Origin: Anaerolineae bacterium
GTDB lineage: Bacteria; Chloroflexota; Anaerolineae; Promineifilales; Promineifilaceae
Length of the DNA: 64,000 nucleotides
Direction of reading: 5' to 3'
Assembly (NCBI GenBank): GCA_020848035.1
Contig: JADLAX010000065.1
Location: 220,354-284,353, forward strand
Made by a program: the position numbers and the translations under genes. This document shows positions 49,305-56,379 of this stretch, in pieces; position 1 is the stretch's first letter; each line of letters starts with the position of its first letter. The notes below the pieces were generated by a model that did no database searches, was not told the origin of the DNA, and saw nothing but the letters and a program-made list of their open reading frames with translations.

Positions 49305-49678
49305 TATTCGCCGCGTAAAATGGCTAACGCTTCTACTGCCGATAACTTGCCGCTGCTTAAATCCCCCAGAACCGCCTGCCGCGTTCCTTCTGAGATTTCC
49401 GGCTCTGGTGGGCCAACCTCGTACCCCATCGCCTCGATCACTTCGGTGAGGCGGCTGCGCACAGCGGGGTAAGACATGCCCATTTCTTGCTCAACCCGGT
49501 TGATTTTGCCTTCGCACTTGATGAACGTCTCGATGAAGCTAAGCTGTTCCGCAGAGAGCTGGTACAGCCGCCCCAGGGAAAAGTGCCCTTCGATGGTCGT
49601 ATCGCAGTTGCGGCAGTGCAGCCGGGTGACGTGTAAGGTATCGTTGCAAATGGGGCATTGACCAATGACTGAATTCAT
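49304..49678 (-). CDS. DUF2089 family putative DNA-binding regulator
   Basis: This protein of 124 residues has an N-terminal treble-clef-like zinc ribbon with CPIC and CRNC (residues about 8-26). It is followed by a helix-turn-helix-like region (LSFIETFIKCEGKINRVEQE, MGMSYPAVRSRLTEVIEAMG) and a C-terminal copy of the short helical module (LGDLSSGKLSAVEALAILRG). DUF2089 proteins are predicted transcription regulators or chaperone-like factors and commonly accompany DUF4097 genes. It is the second gene of the run and the best candidate for its regulator. No experimental function is known to me. Confidence 0.85.
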   Translation of the reverse strand: MNSVIGQCPICNDTLHVTRLHCRNCDTTIEGHFSLGRLYQLSAEQLSFIETFIKCEGKINRVEQEMGMSYPAVRSRLTEVIEAMGYEVGPPEPEISEGTRQAVLGDLSSGKLSAVEALAILRGE

Positions 49679-49761
49679 GAAACCTATCTCCTTAAAATGT
49701 CAGGGTGTGGATGAAGTCCATGATACAAGACACCTTAAGAAAGCGCCCAAAATTGATGACT

Positions 49762-50478
49762 TCAGGCATACTCAACTTTTTCGGTGGGCAGTTCGGCCGT
49801 TTTTTCTTTCAGGCTGCGAATGGACAGACTGCCGGTGGTGATTTTGGCCTTAATCCGACCCGCGCCGCTGCCCAACGTGCCGCGCAGCTTGCCGCCGACA
49901 AAGCGGCGCTCTTCCTGCCGGTTGCTCAGCGGCAGCTGGCAGTGTAGGCTGCCGGTGGTCGTTTGCGCCGCCAGCTCGGCGCTGGTGTCGGCGGGCAGGG
50001 CGAGCACAATTTCGCCGGTGACCGTTTCAAAGCGGTGGTTGTTTTCGCTCAGGGGACCGTTGTAGAGCAGCTGTCCCGTAACGGTTTTGGCATAGATGGG
50101 GCCAGCCAGGTTGTGCAGCTTCAGCTGGCCAGTTATCACCCGGGCAGAGACGGGGGCGAAAATGCCTGCTACGTCCAGCGTGCCGGTGACGGTTTTGGCC
50201 TGAACTTCACAGTGGGCGGGCAGGTCGATGACCACATCGGCCTTGGCGTGATCATTGCTGAACAGGCGCGCCAGCCGCTGCAAAAAGTCCTCGTCCTGCT
50301 CGGCGCGCACCACAACGGTATCGCCCTGGCGCTCGACCCAGACGTCCATGTGGCGGTAGGTAGCTGCAATGTGGATCTCTTTGTGGGTAGACGGCCGTAT
50401 CACCACCGTGCCCACTTCTACCACCACATCCAACCTGGTTTGTTCATCAACGGGTTCTACAAATTGCACTGTTTTCAT
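49762..50478 (-). CDS. DUF4097 family beta-repeat protein
   Basis: This protein of 238 residues is made almost wholly of beta-repeat units: KTVTGTLDVAGIFAPVSARV, ITGQLKLHNLAGPIYAKTVT and TTTGSLHCQLPLSN, with recurrent 'T-x-T-G-x-L' turns typical of DUF4097. There is no signal peptide and no short helical module, unlike the second DUF4097 protein at 46854-48101. It is the first gene after the promoter at 50539-50567 and ends 83 bp before the DUF2089 gene. A cytoplasmic or membrane-peripheral sensor role is inferred from the family. Confidence 0.83.
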   Translation of the reverse strand: MKTVQFVEPVDEQTRLDVVVEVGTVVIRPSTHKEIHIAATYRHMDVWVERQGDTVVVRAEQDEDFLQRLARLFSNDHAKADVVIDLPAHCEVQAKTVTGTLDVAGIFAPVSARVITGQLKLHNLAGPIYAKTVTGQLLYNGPLSENNHRFETVTGEIVLALPADTSAELAAQTTTGSLHCQLPLSNRQEERRFVGGKLRGTLGSGAGRIKAKITTGSLSIRSLKEKTAELPTEKVEYA

Positions 50479-50538
50479 TTTCTTTGCCCCGTATTGTAAA
50501 TCTTAATACCCGCCTCAATAAAATTAACAACTGAGCGA

Positions 50539-50567
50539 ATAATAGTTTAGTTTTTGACCCGTGTCAA
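50539..50567 (-). promoter_or_regulatory. Sigma70-type promoter of the DUF4097/DUF2089/exporter operon
   Basis: Read on the minus strand, TTGACA (50562-50567), a 17-base spacer and TATTAT (50539-50544) form a near-consensus promoter. The transcript would start about 50 bases before the DUF4097 start codon at 50478. The region is far more AT-rich than the rest of the window. Confidence 0.8.
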
Positions 50568-50571
50568 GCAT

Positions 50572-50631
50572 TTTTTGAAGAAAATGAAAAATTCATTGAG
50601 AAATTAAATATTTTCTTCAAAAATCTCAATG
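50572..50631. promoter_or_regulatory. Two interlocked inverted repeats upstream of the promoter
   Basis: A perfect 14-bp inverted repeat (50572-50585 with 50610-50623) interlocks with a perfect 8-bp one (50594-50601 with 50624-50631), and two 8-base gaps separate the first three blocks. The cluster begins five bases upstream of the -35 box. It could be paired operators or mutually exclusive stems. The DUF2089 protein is a candidate ligand by linkage only. Confidence 0.55.
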
Positions 50632-50674
50632 TTCTGCAGAATTATTTTGTTTTGGGGATTTTTTGGGAAATGGA

Positions 50675-50732
50675 GCGTGAAACGTGAAACGTGAAATTGT
50701 TGAGTCATCACGTTTCACGCTTCACGTTTCAC
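50675..50732. repeat. Word-repeat palindrome, CGTGAAAC family, copy 2
   Basis: GCGTGAAACGTGAAACGTGA on the left and TCACGTTTCACGCTTCACGT on the right enclose a short loop. It ends one base before the stop of the processive glycosyltransferase gene (50733-50735). Same family as 27883-27936. Confidence 0.88.
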
Positions 50733-52196
50733 TTAACGCAGGGGGGTGACGGCCGTTTCTTGCCGCTCCTGCCGCCAGTGCCAGCGCCATTCGTACATGG
50801 TGAGGGTGAGCATGTAGCTGTACGCCAGGGCGCAGGTGAGCAAAAAGAAGAGCGGACCGTGGTTTTGTTGGAGCAGGGCCAGCAGCACGCCAACCCAGGC
50901 GTACAGCGCCAGCCCCAGTTCCACCAACATGATCCAGTCAAAATTTAGCTCGTGCAGCGGCGAGTAGGCCAGGCTGCCCTGCTTGGGCGTACGCACAAAG
51001 TCGTGCTCGCGGCCAAAGATGGCCTGCAAAATGGCCCGGCTGTTGTTGGGTGCCATGCCGATGGCCACCAGCACCATCGTGGGAAAGTGGCGCAGCCGCC
51101 GCAGCCAATCGGGGTAAAGCACCTGCTGGCTGATCATAAACAGCAGCGGTTGGCCAATGCCCGCTACAGAAAAGAGCAGCAGCCAGGATGAAAAGCGAAC
51201 GTCCAGCAGCAGCAGCGGAATTTGCAGCAGCAGCAGCAAGATGACAAACAGGTTGGTGCTGTAGGCCGACATCGACATCAGGGCGTAGAAGCGGGCCAGG
51301 GGGGTGTGCTGGCGGGCGGTGGTGATGGCCCGGCCGTATTTCAGCAAACATTGCGACGATCCCTTGGACCAGCGCGCCTGCTGGGATTTGTAAGCCGAAA
51401 TGGTTGTGGGCAGCTCGGCGGGGGAGAGCACCTCGTTCAAAAAGAGGCATTGCCACTGGCGCAGCACGGCCCGGGTGCTCAGGCACAAATCCTCGCACAC
51501 CGTGTCGCTGTGCCAGCCGCCTGCATCCTCCAGGCAGCCGCGCCGCCAGACGCCGCCCGCGCCGTTGAACTTGGGGAAGAGGTTGGCTCGATGGCGCACC
51601 GTTTGCTCCATGGCAAAATGTTTGTCCAGGGCAATGGCCTGTGCGCCGGTAAGGGGGGAACGGCCGTCGTTCAAATGTCCCCAGCGTGTTTGCACCATGC
51701 CCAGGGCTGGATTTTGGCCAAAGTGGGGCATCGTTTGCTGCAAAAAGTCGGGCTGCGGCTGGAAATCGGCATCAAAGATGGCGATAAAGTCGCCGCTGGC
51801 CTGGGGCAGCGCCTCGGCCAGCGCCCCCGCCTTGAAGCCGCCCCGCTGGCTGCGGTGCAGCAGCGAAATGTCGATCCCTTTTTCCTTATAATAAGCCACC
51901 CAGCGGGCGGCGCGCTCCGTGGTGCTGTCGGTGGAGTCGTCAATGACCTGGATTTGCAGCCTGTCGGCGGGGTAGTGCAGGGCAACGGCCGTATGAATCA
52001 ACCGCTCCACTACAAAAGGCTCATTAAACACCGGCAGCTGAACGGTTACCCGTGGCGGATCGGCGGGCAGCGGCGGCGTGGGGAACTGCTCGTGCCGGTG
52101 CCGCCAGTACAGGGCCAGGGTCAGCAGGCCAAACAGCCCGTAGAGCGCCAGCCCCCCCAGGGCGGTGAAGTACAATGTCAGGATCAGGCTGTTCAT
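50733..52196 (-). CDS. Processive family 2 glycosyltransferase (cellulose/mannan-synthase-like)
   Basis: This membrane glycosyltransferase has 487 residues. One N-terminal membrane helix is followed by the GT-A domain with VTVQLPVFNE, VIDDSTDST, IAIFDADFQPQPD (DxD) and the acceptor-site QQARWSKGSSQCL (QxxRW), then four or more C-terminal helices. This is the layout of glucomannan/cellulose synthase-like and ceramide glucosyltransferase-like enzymes; glucomannan 4-beta-mannosyltransferase is the nearest pattern. It is probably involved in a surface glycan or glycolipid. It overlaps the DUF951 gene upstream by 4 bp (ATGA). Confidence 0.9.
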   Translation of the reverse strand: MNSLILTLYFTALGGLALYGLFGLLTLALYWRHRHEQFPTPPLPADPPRVTVQLPVFNEPFVVERLIHTAVALHYPADRLQIQVIDDSTDSTTERAARWVAYYKEKGIDISLLHRSQRGGFKAGALAEALPQASGDFIAIFDADFQPQPDFLQQTMPHFGQNPALGMVQTRWGHLNDGRSPLTGAQAIALDKHFAMEQTVRHRANLFPKFNGAGGVWRRGCLEDAGGWHSDTVCEDLCLSTRAVLRQWQCLFLNEVLSPAELPTTISAYKSQQARWSKGSSQCLLKYGRAITTARQHTPLARFYALMSMSAYSTNLFVILLLLLQIPLLLLDVRFSSWLLLFSVAGIGQPLLFMISQQVLYPDWLRRLRHFPTMVLVAIGMAPNNSRAILQAIFGREHDFVRTPKQGSLAYSPLHELNFDWIMLVELGLALYAWVGVLLALLQQNHGPLFFLLTCALAYSYMLTLTMYEWRWHWRQERQETAVTPLR

Positions 52197-52417
52197 TCGG
52201 GGGTTTCATCTGCTTTGTCGGCTGAATCGGCCGCAGACTTGAGGATGGTTTTGAGCCGCTTGTTGAAGACGCCGCGCGGCAGCATCACACGCCGGCCGCA
52301 GGTCTGGCAGACCAGCCCCACGTCGGTGCCCAGGCGCACCACTTCCCATTCGTAACTGCCGCAGGGGTGTGGTTTGCGCATCCGCACAATGTCGCCCAAA
52401 TGAATTTCTACATACAT
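52193..52417 (-). CDS. DUF951 family small protein
   Basis: A 74-residue protein matching DUF951 end to end: LGDIVRMRKPHPCGSYEWEV and GLVCQTCGRRVMLPRGVFNK, with four metal-ligand-like cysteines (C19, C38, C41 and possibly a partner). DUF951 is widespread in Firmicutes and Chloroflexota, often near the ribosome-binding GTPase ychF; its function is unknown. The acidic C-terminus (SADKADETPE) is variable. Its stop overlaps the glycosyltransferase start, so the two are translationally coupled. Confidence 0.92.
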   Translation of the reverse strand: MYVEIHLGDIVRMRKPHPCGSYEWEVVRLGTDVGLVCQTCGRRVMLPRGVFNKRLKTILKSAADSADKADETPE

Positions 52418-52592
52418 GGTGCGCGATTATAGGCAAGGGAACGGCCGTCGCCAATACGATTTACGGCCGTTTACACCACGTTAAGCTGAACAGCTGGTGA
52501 ACCTATCTCCAACACCCCGGCCATCATTCGCCCCCACTTTGCCCACACGGTATACTTGGCCCCATCTTAACCAACCAAAAACCGAGAAGAGT

Positions 52593-53267
52593 ATGCTTTT
52601 ATTTTTACGAGGTGCCGAATACCTGGTTCCCACGGCGATCAGCTTCATTTTGATTGCGGTGCTTGCTTTTGCCTACCATGAGTTTGCCCACGCCATTGTG
52701 GCCGATCGGTTGGGTGACCCGACGCCGCGTTCATACGGCCGTATCACCCTCAACCCCATCCCTCACCTGGATCGCACCGGGTTGATTTTGCTGCTCATCA
52801 TTGGCTTTGGCTACGCCTTAACGCCGGTGAACCCCCGGTTTTTTCGCGGCAATCCGCGCACGTCTCACGCCATTGTGGCCATCGCCGGACCGTTGATGAA
52901 TTTGCTGATGGCCGTTTTGATGGGACTGCCCGTGCGGCTGGGTCTGGTTCCCATCCAGGCACCGGGCCAATTTTTGCCGTCGATCTACTCATTTTTGGCT
53001 TTTGGCGTCTACTTTAACCTGATGCTCTTTGCCTTTAATCTGATTCCCATTCCGCCGCTAGATGGCTTTACCATCTTGCTGGGCATTTTGCCGCCAGATT
53101 TGTCTTACCGCCTGGAAGGCATTCGCCAATACAGCCAGATCATCTTTTTGGGCGTCTTTTTCTTGCTGCCAGCCGTGGGAATTGATATCGCCTTTGAAAC
53201 GATAGTCCCGGTCATTCGCTTCTTTTTCCCGCTGCTGCTGGGGCCGTTTTCGCCCTTTTTTGTGTAG
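52593..53267 (+). CDS. M50 family site-2-type membrane metalloprotease
   Basis: This protein of about 224 residues starts at 52593 (MLLFLRGAEYLVPTAIS); upstream in-frame residues are Pro/Thr-rich and unsupported. The zinc motif HEFAH lies in the first long helix (AFAYHEFAHAIVADRLGDPT). The second ligand region appears as NLIPIPPLDGF, the family's NPDG-like motif in the form used by FtsrG/YwhC-type rhomboid-like M50B peptidases. Several further membrane segments follow. Intramembrane cleavage of an anti-sigma factor or signal peptide is possible; no such partner is next to it. The HD-domain gene begins 5 bp after the stop. Confidence 0.88.
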   Translation: MLLFLRGAEYLVPTAISFILIAVLAFAYHEFAHAIVADRLGDPTPRSYGRITLNPIPHLDRTGLILLLIIGFGYALTPVNPRFFRGNPRTSHAIVAIAGPLMNLLMAVLMGLPVRLGLVPIQAPGQFLPSIYSFLAFGVYFNLMLFAFNLIPIPPLDGFTILLGILPPDLSYRLEGIRQYSQIIFLGVFFLLPAVGIDIAFETIVPVIRFFFPLLLGPFSPFFV

Positions 53268-53272
53268 AGTCA

Positions 53273-53791
53273 ATGGTTCGCTATCGTTTGTGGCAGTTCT
53301 GGCAAATTGTGACGGCCGTTCCCCTGGAACCGGCCATTCGCGCCGAAGTTGCCACCATTCTGTCGGTCCCAGAGCTGGCCTTGTTTGATCGCTTTTCCCT
53401 AAATGACCAGTGGCACAGTTATCGGGTGATGAAGATGCTGCAAGCCGCCGGGCACACCCAGCCAGCGCTGCTGGTAGCCGCCCTGCTGCACGACGTGGGT
53501 AAAACGAAGCTGTCGCTGTCCATCTGGCAGCGCTCATTGATTGTGCTGGTGTCGCTGCTGCTGCCCCGGCAAACGGCCGTGTGGGGACAGGGTGAGGCGG
53601 TGGGCTGGAAACGGCCGTTTGTGGTCAAAGCGCAGCATCCCGCCTGGAGCGCCGAAATGGCCGCCGCTGCGGGCAGTTTGCCCCAGGCCGTGGCCCTTAT
53701 GCGGCGGCACCAGGATCCCATCGCCCCCCACGACACCAGCGAAGAAGCCGCCCTGCTCCGCCTGCTGCAATGGGCCGACGACCAGAACTAA
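53273..53791 (+). CDS. HD domain phosphohydrolase-like protein
   Basis: This protein has 172 residues. An HD-domain pattern is visible: DQWHSYRVMKMLQAAG for the first His, AALLHDVGKTKL for the HD pair (about residue 71), and a later His (VVKAQHPAWSAEMAA, then RRHQDPIAP) at the usual spacing. HD proteins hydrolyse phosphomonoesters or phosphodiesters of nucleotides. It is coupled to the M50 protease gene by a 5-bp gap. The substrate is unknown. Confidence 0.85.
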   Translation: MVRYRLWQFWQIVTAVPLEPAIRAEVATILSVPELALFDRFSLNDQWHSYRVMKMLQAAGHTQPALLVAALLHDVGKTKLSLSIWQRSLIVLVSLLLPRQTAVWGQGEAVGWKRPFVVKAQHPAWSAEMAAAAGSLPQAVALMRRHQDPIAPHDTSEEAALLRLLQWADDQN

Positions 53792-53793
53792 AT

Positions 53794-53874
53794 CAGTAAA
53801 AAGTTGGTGAGTGAAAAGTAAAAAGTGGGTTCTAACCGCATCACTTTTAACTTTTTACTTTTCACTTTTTACTC
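53794..53874. repeat. Word-repeat palindrome, GTAAAAAGTGAAAA family
   Basis: AGTAAAAAGTTGGTGAGTGA and AAAGTAAAAAGTG words on the left face CACTTTTAACTTTTTACTTT and TCACTTTTTACTC on the right, around a short loop. It fills the gap between the HD gene and the TyrA-like gene. Confidence 0.85.
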
Positions 53875-53894
53875 TCAATTGAGTGTAAAAGCGT

Positions 53895-54875
53895 ATGAAA
53901 ACACAAACCATCACCATCATCGGCCTGGATCGCATCGGTACTTCCATTGGGCTGGCGCTGAAAAAGTCGTCGCTGGCCGTCACCCTTGTAGGGCATGATA
54001 CCGATGCGGCCAAAGGCAAGCTGGCCAAAGACGTGGTGCAGGCCGTCGACCAGGCCGAATGGAACCTGGTCAGCGCCGCCCGCCGCGCCGACATTTTGGT
54101 GATCACCAGCCCCGTCGCCGACCTGGCCAGCATCCTGCAAATCATCGGCACGGAGCTGCAAGAACATACGCTCGTCCTCGATTTTTCCGGCCTGAAGCGC
54201 CTCGGGCTGAGCCTGGCCGAACAGCATTTGCGCCAGGGGCATTACGTCGGGGCGGTGCCGGTTTTGGCGGCCGATTACCTGGCCGACGGCCGTTCCGACC
54301 CCACCGCCGCCACCCCCGATCTCTTCCGCAACAGCGCCTTTTGCCTGATGCCCGCACCTAATGCCGAACCCCAGGCGGTGGAAACGGCCGTTAACTTTGG
54401 CCTGCTCCTCGGTGCGCTGCCCTACTTCATCGATCCCGCCGAGTACGACAGCCTGGTGCAGGGCAGCGACACGCTGCCCGGCCTGGTTTCCCTGGCGATG
54501 TTCAACACGCTGCAAAAAGCTACCGGCTGGCGCGACATGCTGCGTTTTGCCGGGCAGCCCTTTACCCTCATGACCCTGCCCCTGGCCAACGAGCGCGACA
54601 TCCCGCTGCACGCCCTGAACAACCCGCAGGCCACGCTGCGCTGGCTCGATGCCCTGCTGGACGAGCTGAAAATCGTGCGCCGCCTGGTGGCCGAAGAAAA
54701 TGAAGAGCTGCTCTCGGCCTATGCTGAGCAGCTGGCCACCGAGCGAGAAAAGTGGCTCCAGGCCCGCCAGAAAAACGATTGGGACGAGCGGCGATCGCCG
54801 CCCATTCGCCCACGCACGATGAGCGAGCATTTGTTTGGCGGTCTGGCCCGCCGCGGTGAAGATGACGATGAGTAG
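53895..54875 (+). CDS. Prephenate dehydrogenase (TyrA)-like protein, catalytic His not conserved
   Basis: This Rossmann-fold protein of 326 residues has a prephenate dehydrogenase domain plan: the NAD(P) site ITIIGLDRIGTSIGLALK (a G-x-D-R-I-G variant), VITSPVADLASIL, then a helical second domain. At the position of the catalytic His in canonical TyrA ('H-P-M-x-G') this protein reads YVGAVPVLAADYL, with no His. A C-terminal coiled coil and acidic tail follow (REKWLQARQKN). I infer a TyrA homologue with another substrate rather than the tyrosine-pathway enzyme. The GT4 gene overlaps its end. Confidence 0.75.
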   Translation: MKTQTITIIGLDRIGTSIGLALKKSSLAVTLVGHDTDAAKGKLAKDVVQAVDQAEWNLVSAARRADILVITSPVADLASILQIIGTELQEHTLVLDFSGLKRLGLSLAEQHLRQGHYVGAVPVLAADYLADGRSDPTAATPDLFRNSAFCLMPAPNAEPQAVETAVNFGLLLGALPYFIDPAEYDSLVQGSDTLPGLVSLAMFNTLQKATGWRDMLRFAGQPFTLMTLPLANERDIPLHALNNPQATLRWLDALLDELKIVRRLVAEENEELLSAYAEQLATEREKWLQARQKNDWDERRSPPIRPRTMSEHLFGGLARRGEDDDE

Positions 54876-54906
54876 CAATCAAACGGCCGTCAGCGAGGTG
54901 GAGCGC

Positions 54907-56133
54907 ATGAAAAAGAGTGATGTTCGGGCCAAAGCGGTGGCCGTGGAACGGCCGTTGCGCATCCTCATGATCGCCCCCACCTCCTTTTTTAGCGACTACG
55001 GCGGCCACATCCGCATCCTCGAAGAAACCTACACCCTGCAAGAAATGGGCCATCAGGTGGCCATCGTTACTTACTATAAAGGAAGCGATATGCCCGGCCT
55101 GGACATTCGCCGCACCGCGCCGCTGCCCTGGCGGCCCGATTACGAAGTTGGCTCCTCGCGCCACAAAATCGCCTTCGACGTTTACCTGGCCTGGCAGTCG
55201 CTGGTGGAAGCCGTTCGCTTCAAGCCAGACGTGATCCACGGCCACATGCACGAGGGCGCGCTCATCGGCGGCGTGCTGGCCAGACTGCTGCGCCGTCCGC
55301 TGGTGTTTGACTTCCAGGGCAGCATGACGGCCGAAATGACCGACCACAATTTTTTGCGCAAAGACGGCCGTCTCTACCGCCTCGCCTTCCGCCTGGAAAA
55401 GTTTATCAACCACCTGCCCCAGGCCATCCTCACCAGCTCCATCAAAGCCACCCGCCTGCTGCAAGACGAATTTAAGCTGCCCGCCGACAAACTGGTTCCC
55501 CTGCCGGACTGCGCCAACCCAGATCGCTTCAACCCCGAAAAGTTCACCCCGGACATGAAGCAGGCGCTGCGCCAGCAGTTGGGTATTCCAGACGATCGCC
55601 CCATTGTGGCCTACCTGGGCCTGCTCACCGACTATCAGGGCGTGCCGCATCTCATTGAAGCAGCCCAACGGCTGAAGCAAGCTGGAGAAAATTGCCACTT
55701 TCTTATCATGGGTTATCCCAACGTGGCGCACTACAAAAGGGTCGCAGAGCAGGCAGGGGTTCTGGACTGCATCACCTTTACCGGCAAAGTGCAGTACCAG
55801 CACGCGCCCGCTTACCTCGCTTTGGGCGACATTGCCGTCGCCCCTAAAATGTCCGCCAGCGAAGGCAGCGGTAAGCTGCTTAACTACATGGCTCTGGCCC
55901 AACCGGTGGTGGCATATGATTCGGCCGTACACCGCGAATATCTGGCCGATTTGGGCGTCTATGCCCCCAGCGGCGATGTGGCCGCCTTTACCGAGGCCAT
56001 CGCCACCCTGCTGCACCAGCCAGATCACCGCCGGGAGCTGGGCCAACAGCTGCGCCAGCGGGCACTGCAAACCTACAGCTGGCAAAAGGCTGGTGAACAC
56101 ATCGTTTCCTTATATAGGAAGTTGACAAAGTAG
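54907..56133 (+). CDS. Glycosyltransferase family 4 (GT-B)
   Basis: This protein of about 408 residues starts at 54907 (MKKSDVRAKAVAVERP), preceded by GAGGTGGAG; ATGs at 54862 and 54868 inside the previous gene are alternatives. The N-terminal half has LRILMIAPTSFFSDYGGHIR and HGHMHEGALIGGVLA. The C-terminal half has the GT4 pattern VAYLGLLTDYQGVPHLIEAA and KMSASEGSGKLLNYMALAQP, where the E-x7-E sugar-nucleotide motif is visible. It transfers a sugar from a nucleotide donor to an unknown acceptor. It overlaps the TyrA-like gene and ends just after the -35 box of the rpoB promoter. Confidence 0.88.
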   Translation: MKKSDVRAKAVAVERPLRILMIAPTSFFSDYGGHIRILEETYTLQEMGHQVAIVTYYKGSDMPGLDIRRTAPLPWRPDYEVGSSRHKIAFDVYLAWQSLVEAVRFKPDVIHGHMHEGALIGGVLARLLRRPLVFDFQGSMTAEMTDHNFLRKDGRLYRLAFRLEKFINHLPQAILTSSIKATRLLQDEFKLPADKLVPLPDCANPDRFNPEKFTPDMKQALRQQLGIPDDRPIVAYLGLLTDYQGVPHLIEAAQRLKQAGENCHFLIMGYPNVAHYKRVAEQAGVLDCITFTGKVQYQHAPAYLALGDIAVAPKMSASEGSGKLLNYMALAQPVVAYDSAVHREYLADLGVYAPSGDVAAFTEAIATLLHQPDHRRELGQQLRQRALQTYSWQKAGEHIVSLYRKLTK

Positions 56134-56150
56134 AGTCGCGTCACTATAAT
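56122..56150 (+). promoter_or_regulatory. Consensus sigma70 promoter for rpoB
   Basis: TTGACA (56122-56127), a 17-base spacer and TATAAT (56145-56150) form a perfect consensus promoter that overlaps the last codons of the GT4 gene. Transcription would begin about 220 bases before the rpoB start codon, leaving a long leader with a hairpin. Confidence 0.9.
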
Positions 56151-56259
56151 CCCCCTTCGCGAATTGCTATTCGTTCATTACAACGTGCAAAAATGCCACG
56201 ACTTAACTGCTCTAAAACGGTAAAGCACTGGCCGAAGGACAGTTAAAATTGAGAAAAAG

Positions 56260-56296
56260 GGGTGCAACAATTTGAGGGAATCGTTGCACCCTTTGT
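56260..56296 (+). terminator. Leader hairpin with T-rich tail upstream of rpoB (possible attenuator)
   Basis: Arms 56260-56268 and 56283-56291 form a perfect 9-bp GC-rich stem with a 14-base loop, followed by TTTGTTTGT. It lies 110 bases after the predicted transcription start and 84 bases before the rpoB start codon, the position of an attenuator. Confidence 0.65.
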
Positions 56297-56379
56297 TTGT
56301 GGTTATTGTCATGAGCTGAATAGTGGTGGGTTCGCCTTTTAGAAAGTGTGGTAACTATCTTAGGGAGCAGGAATCTTAA

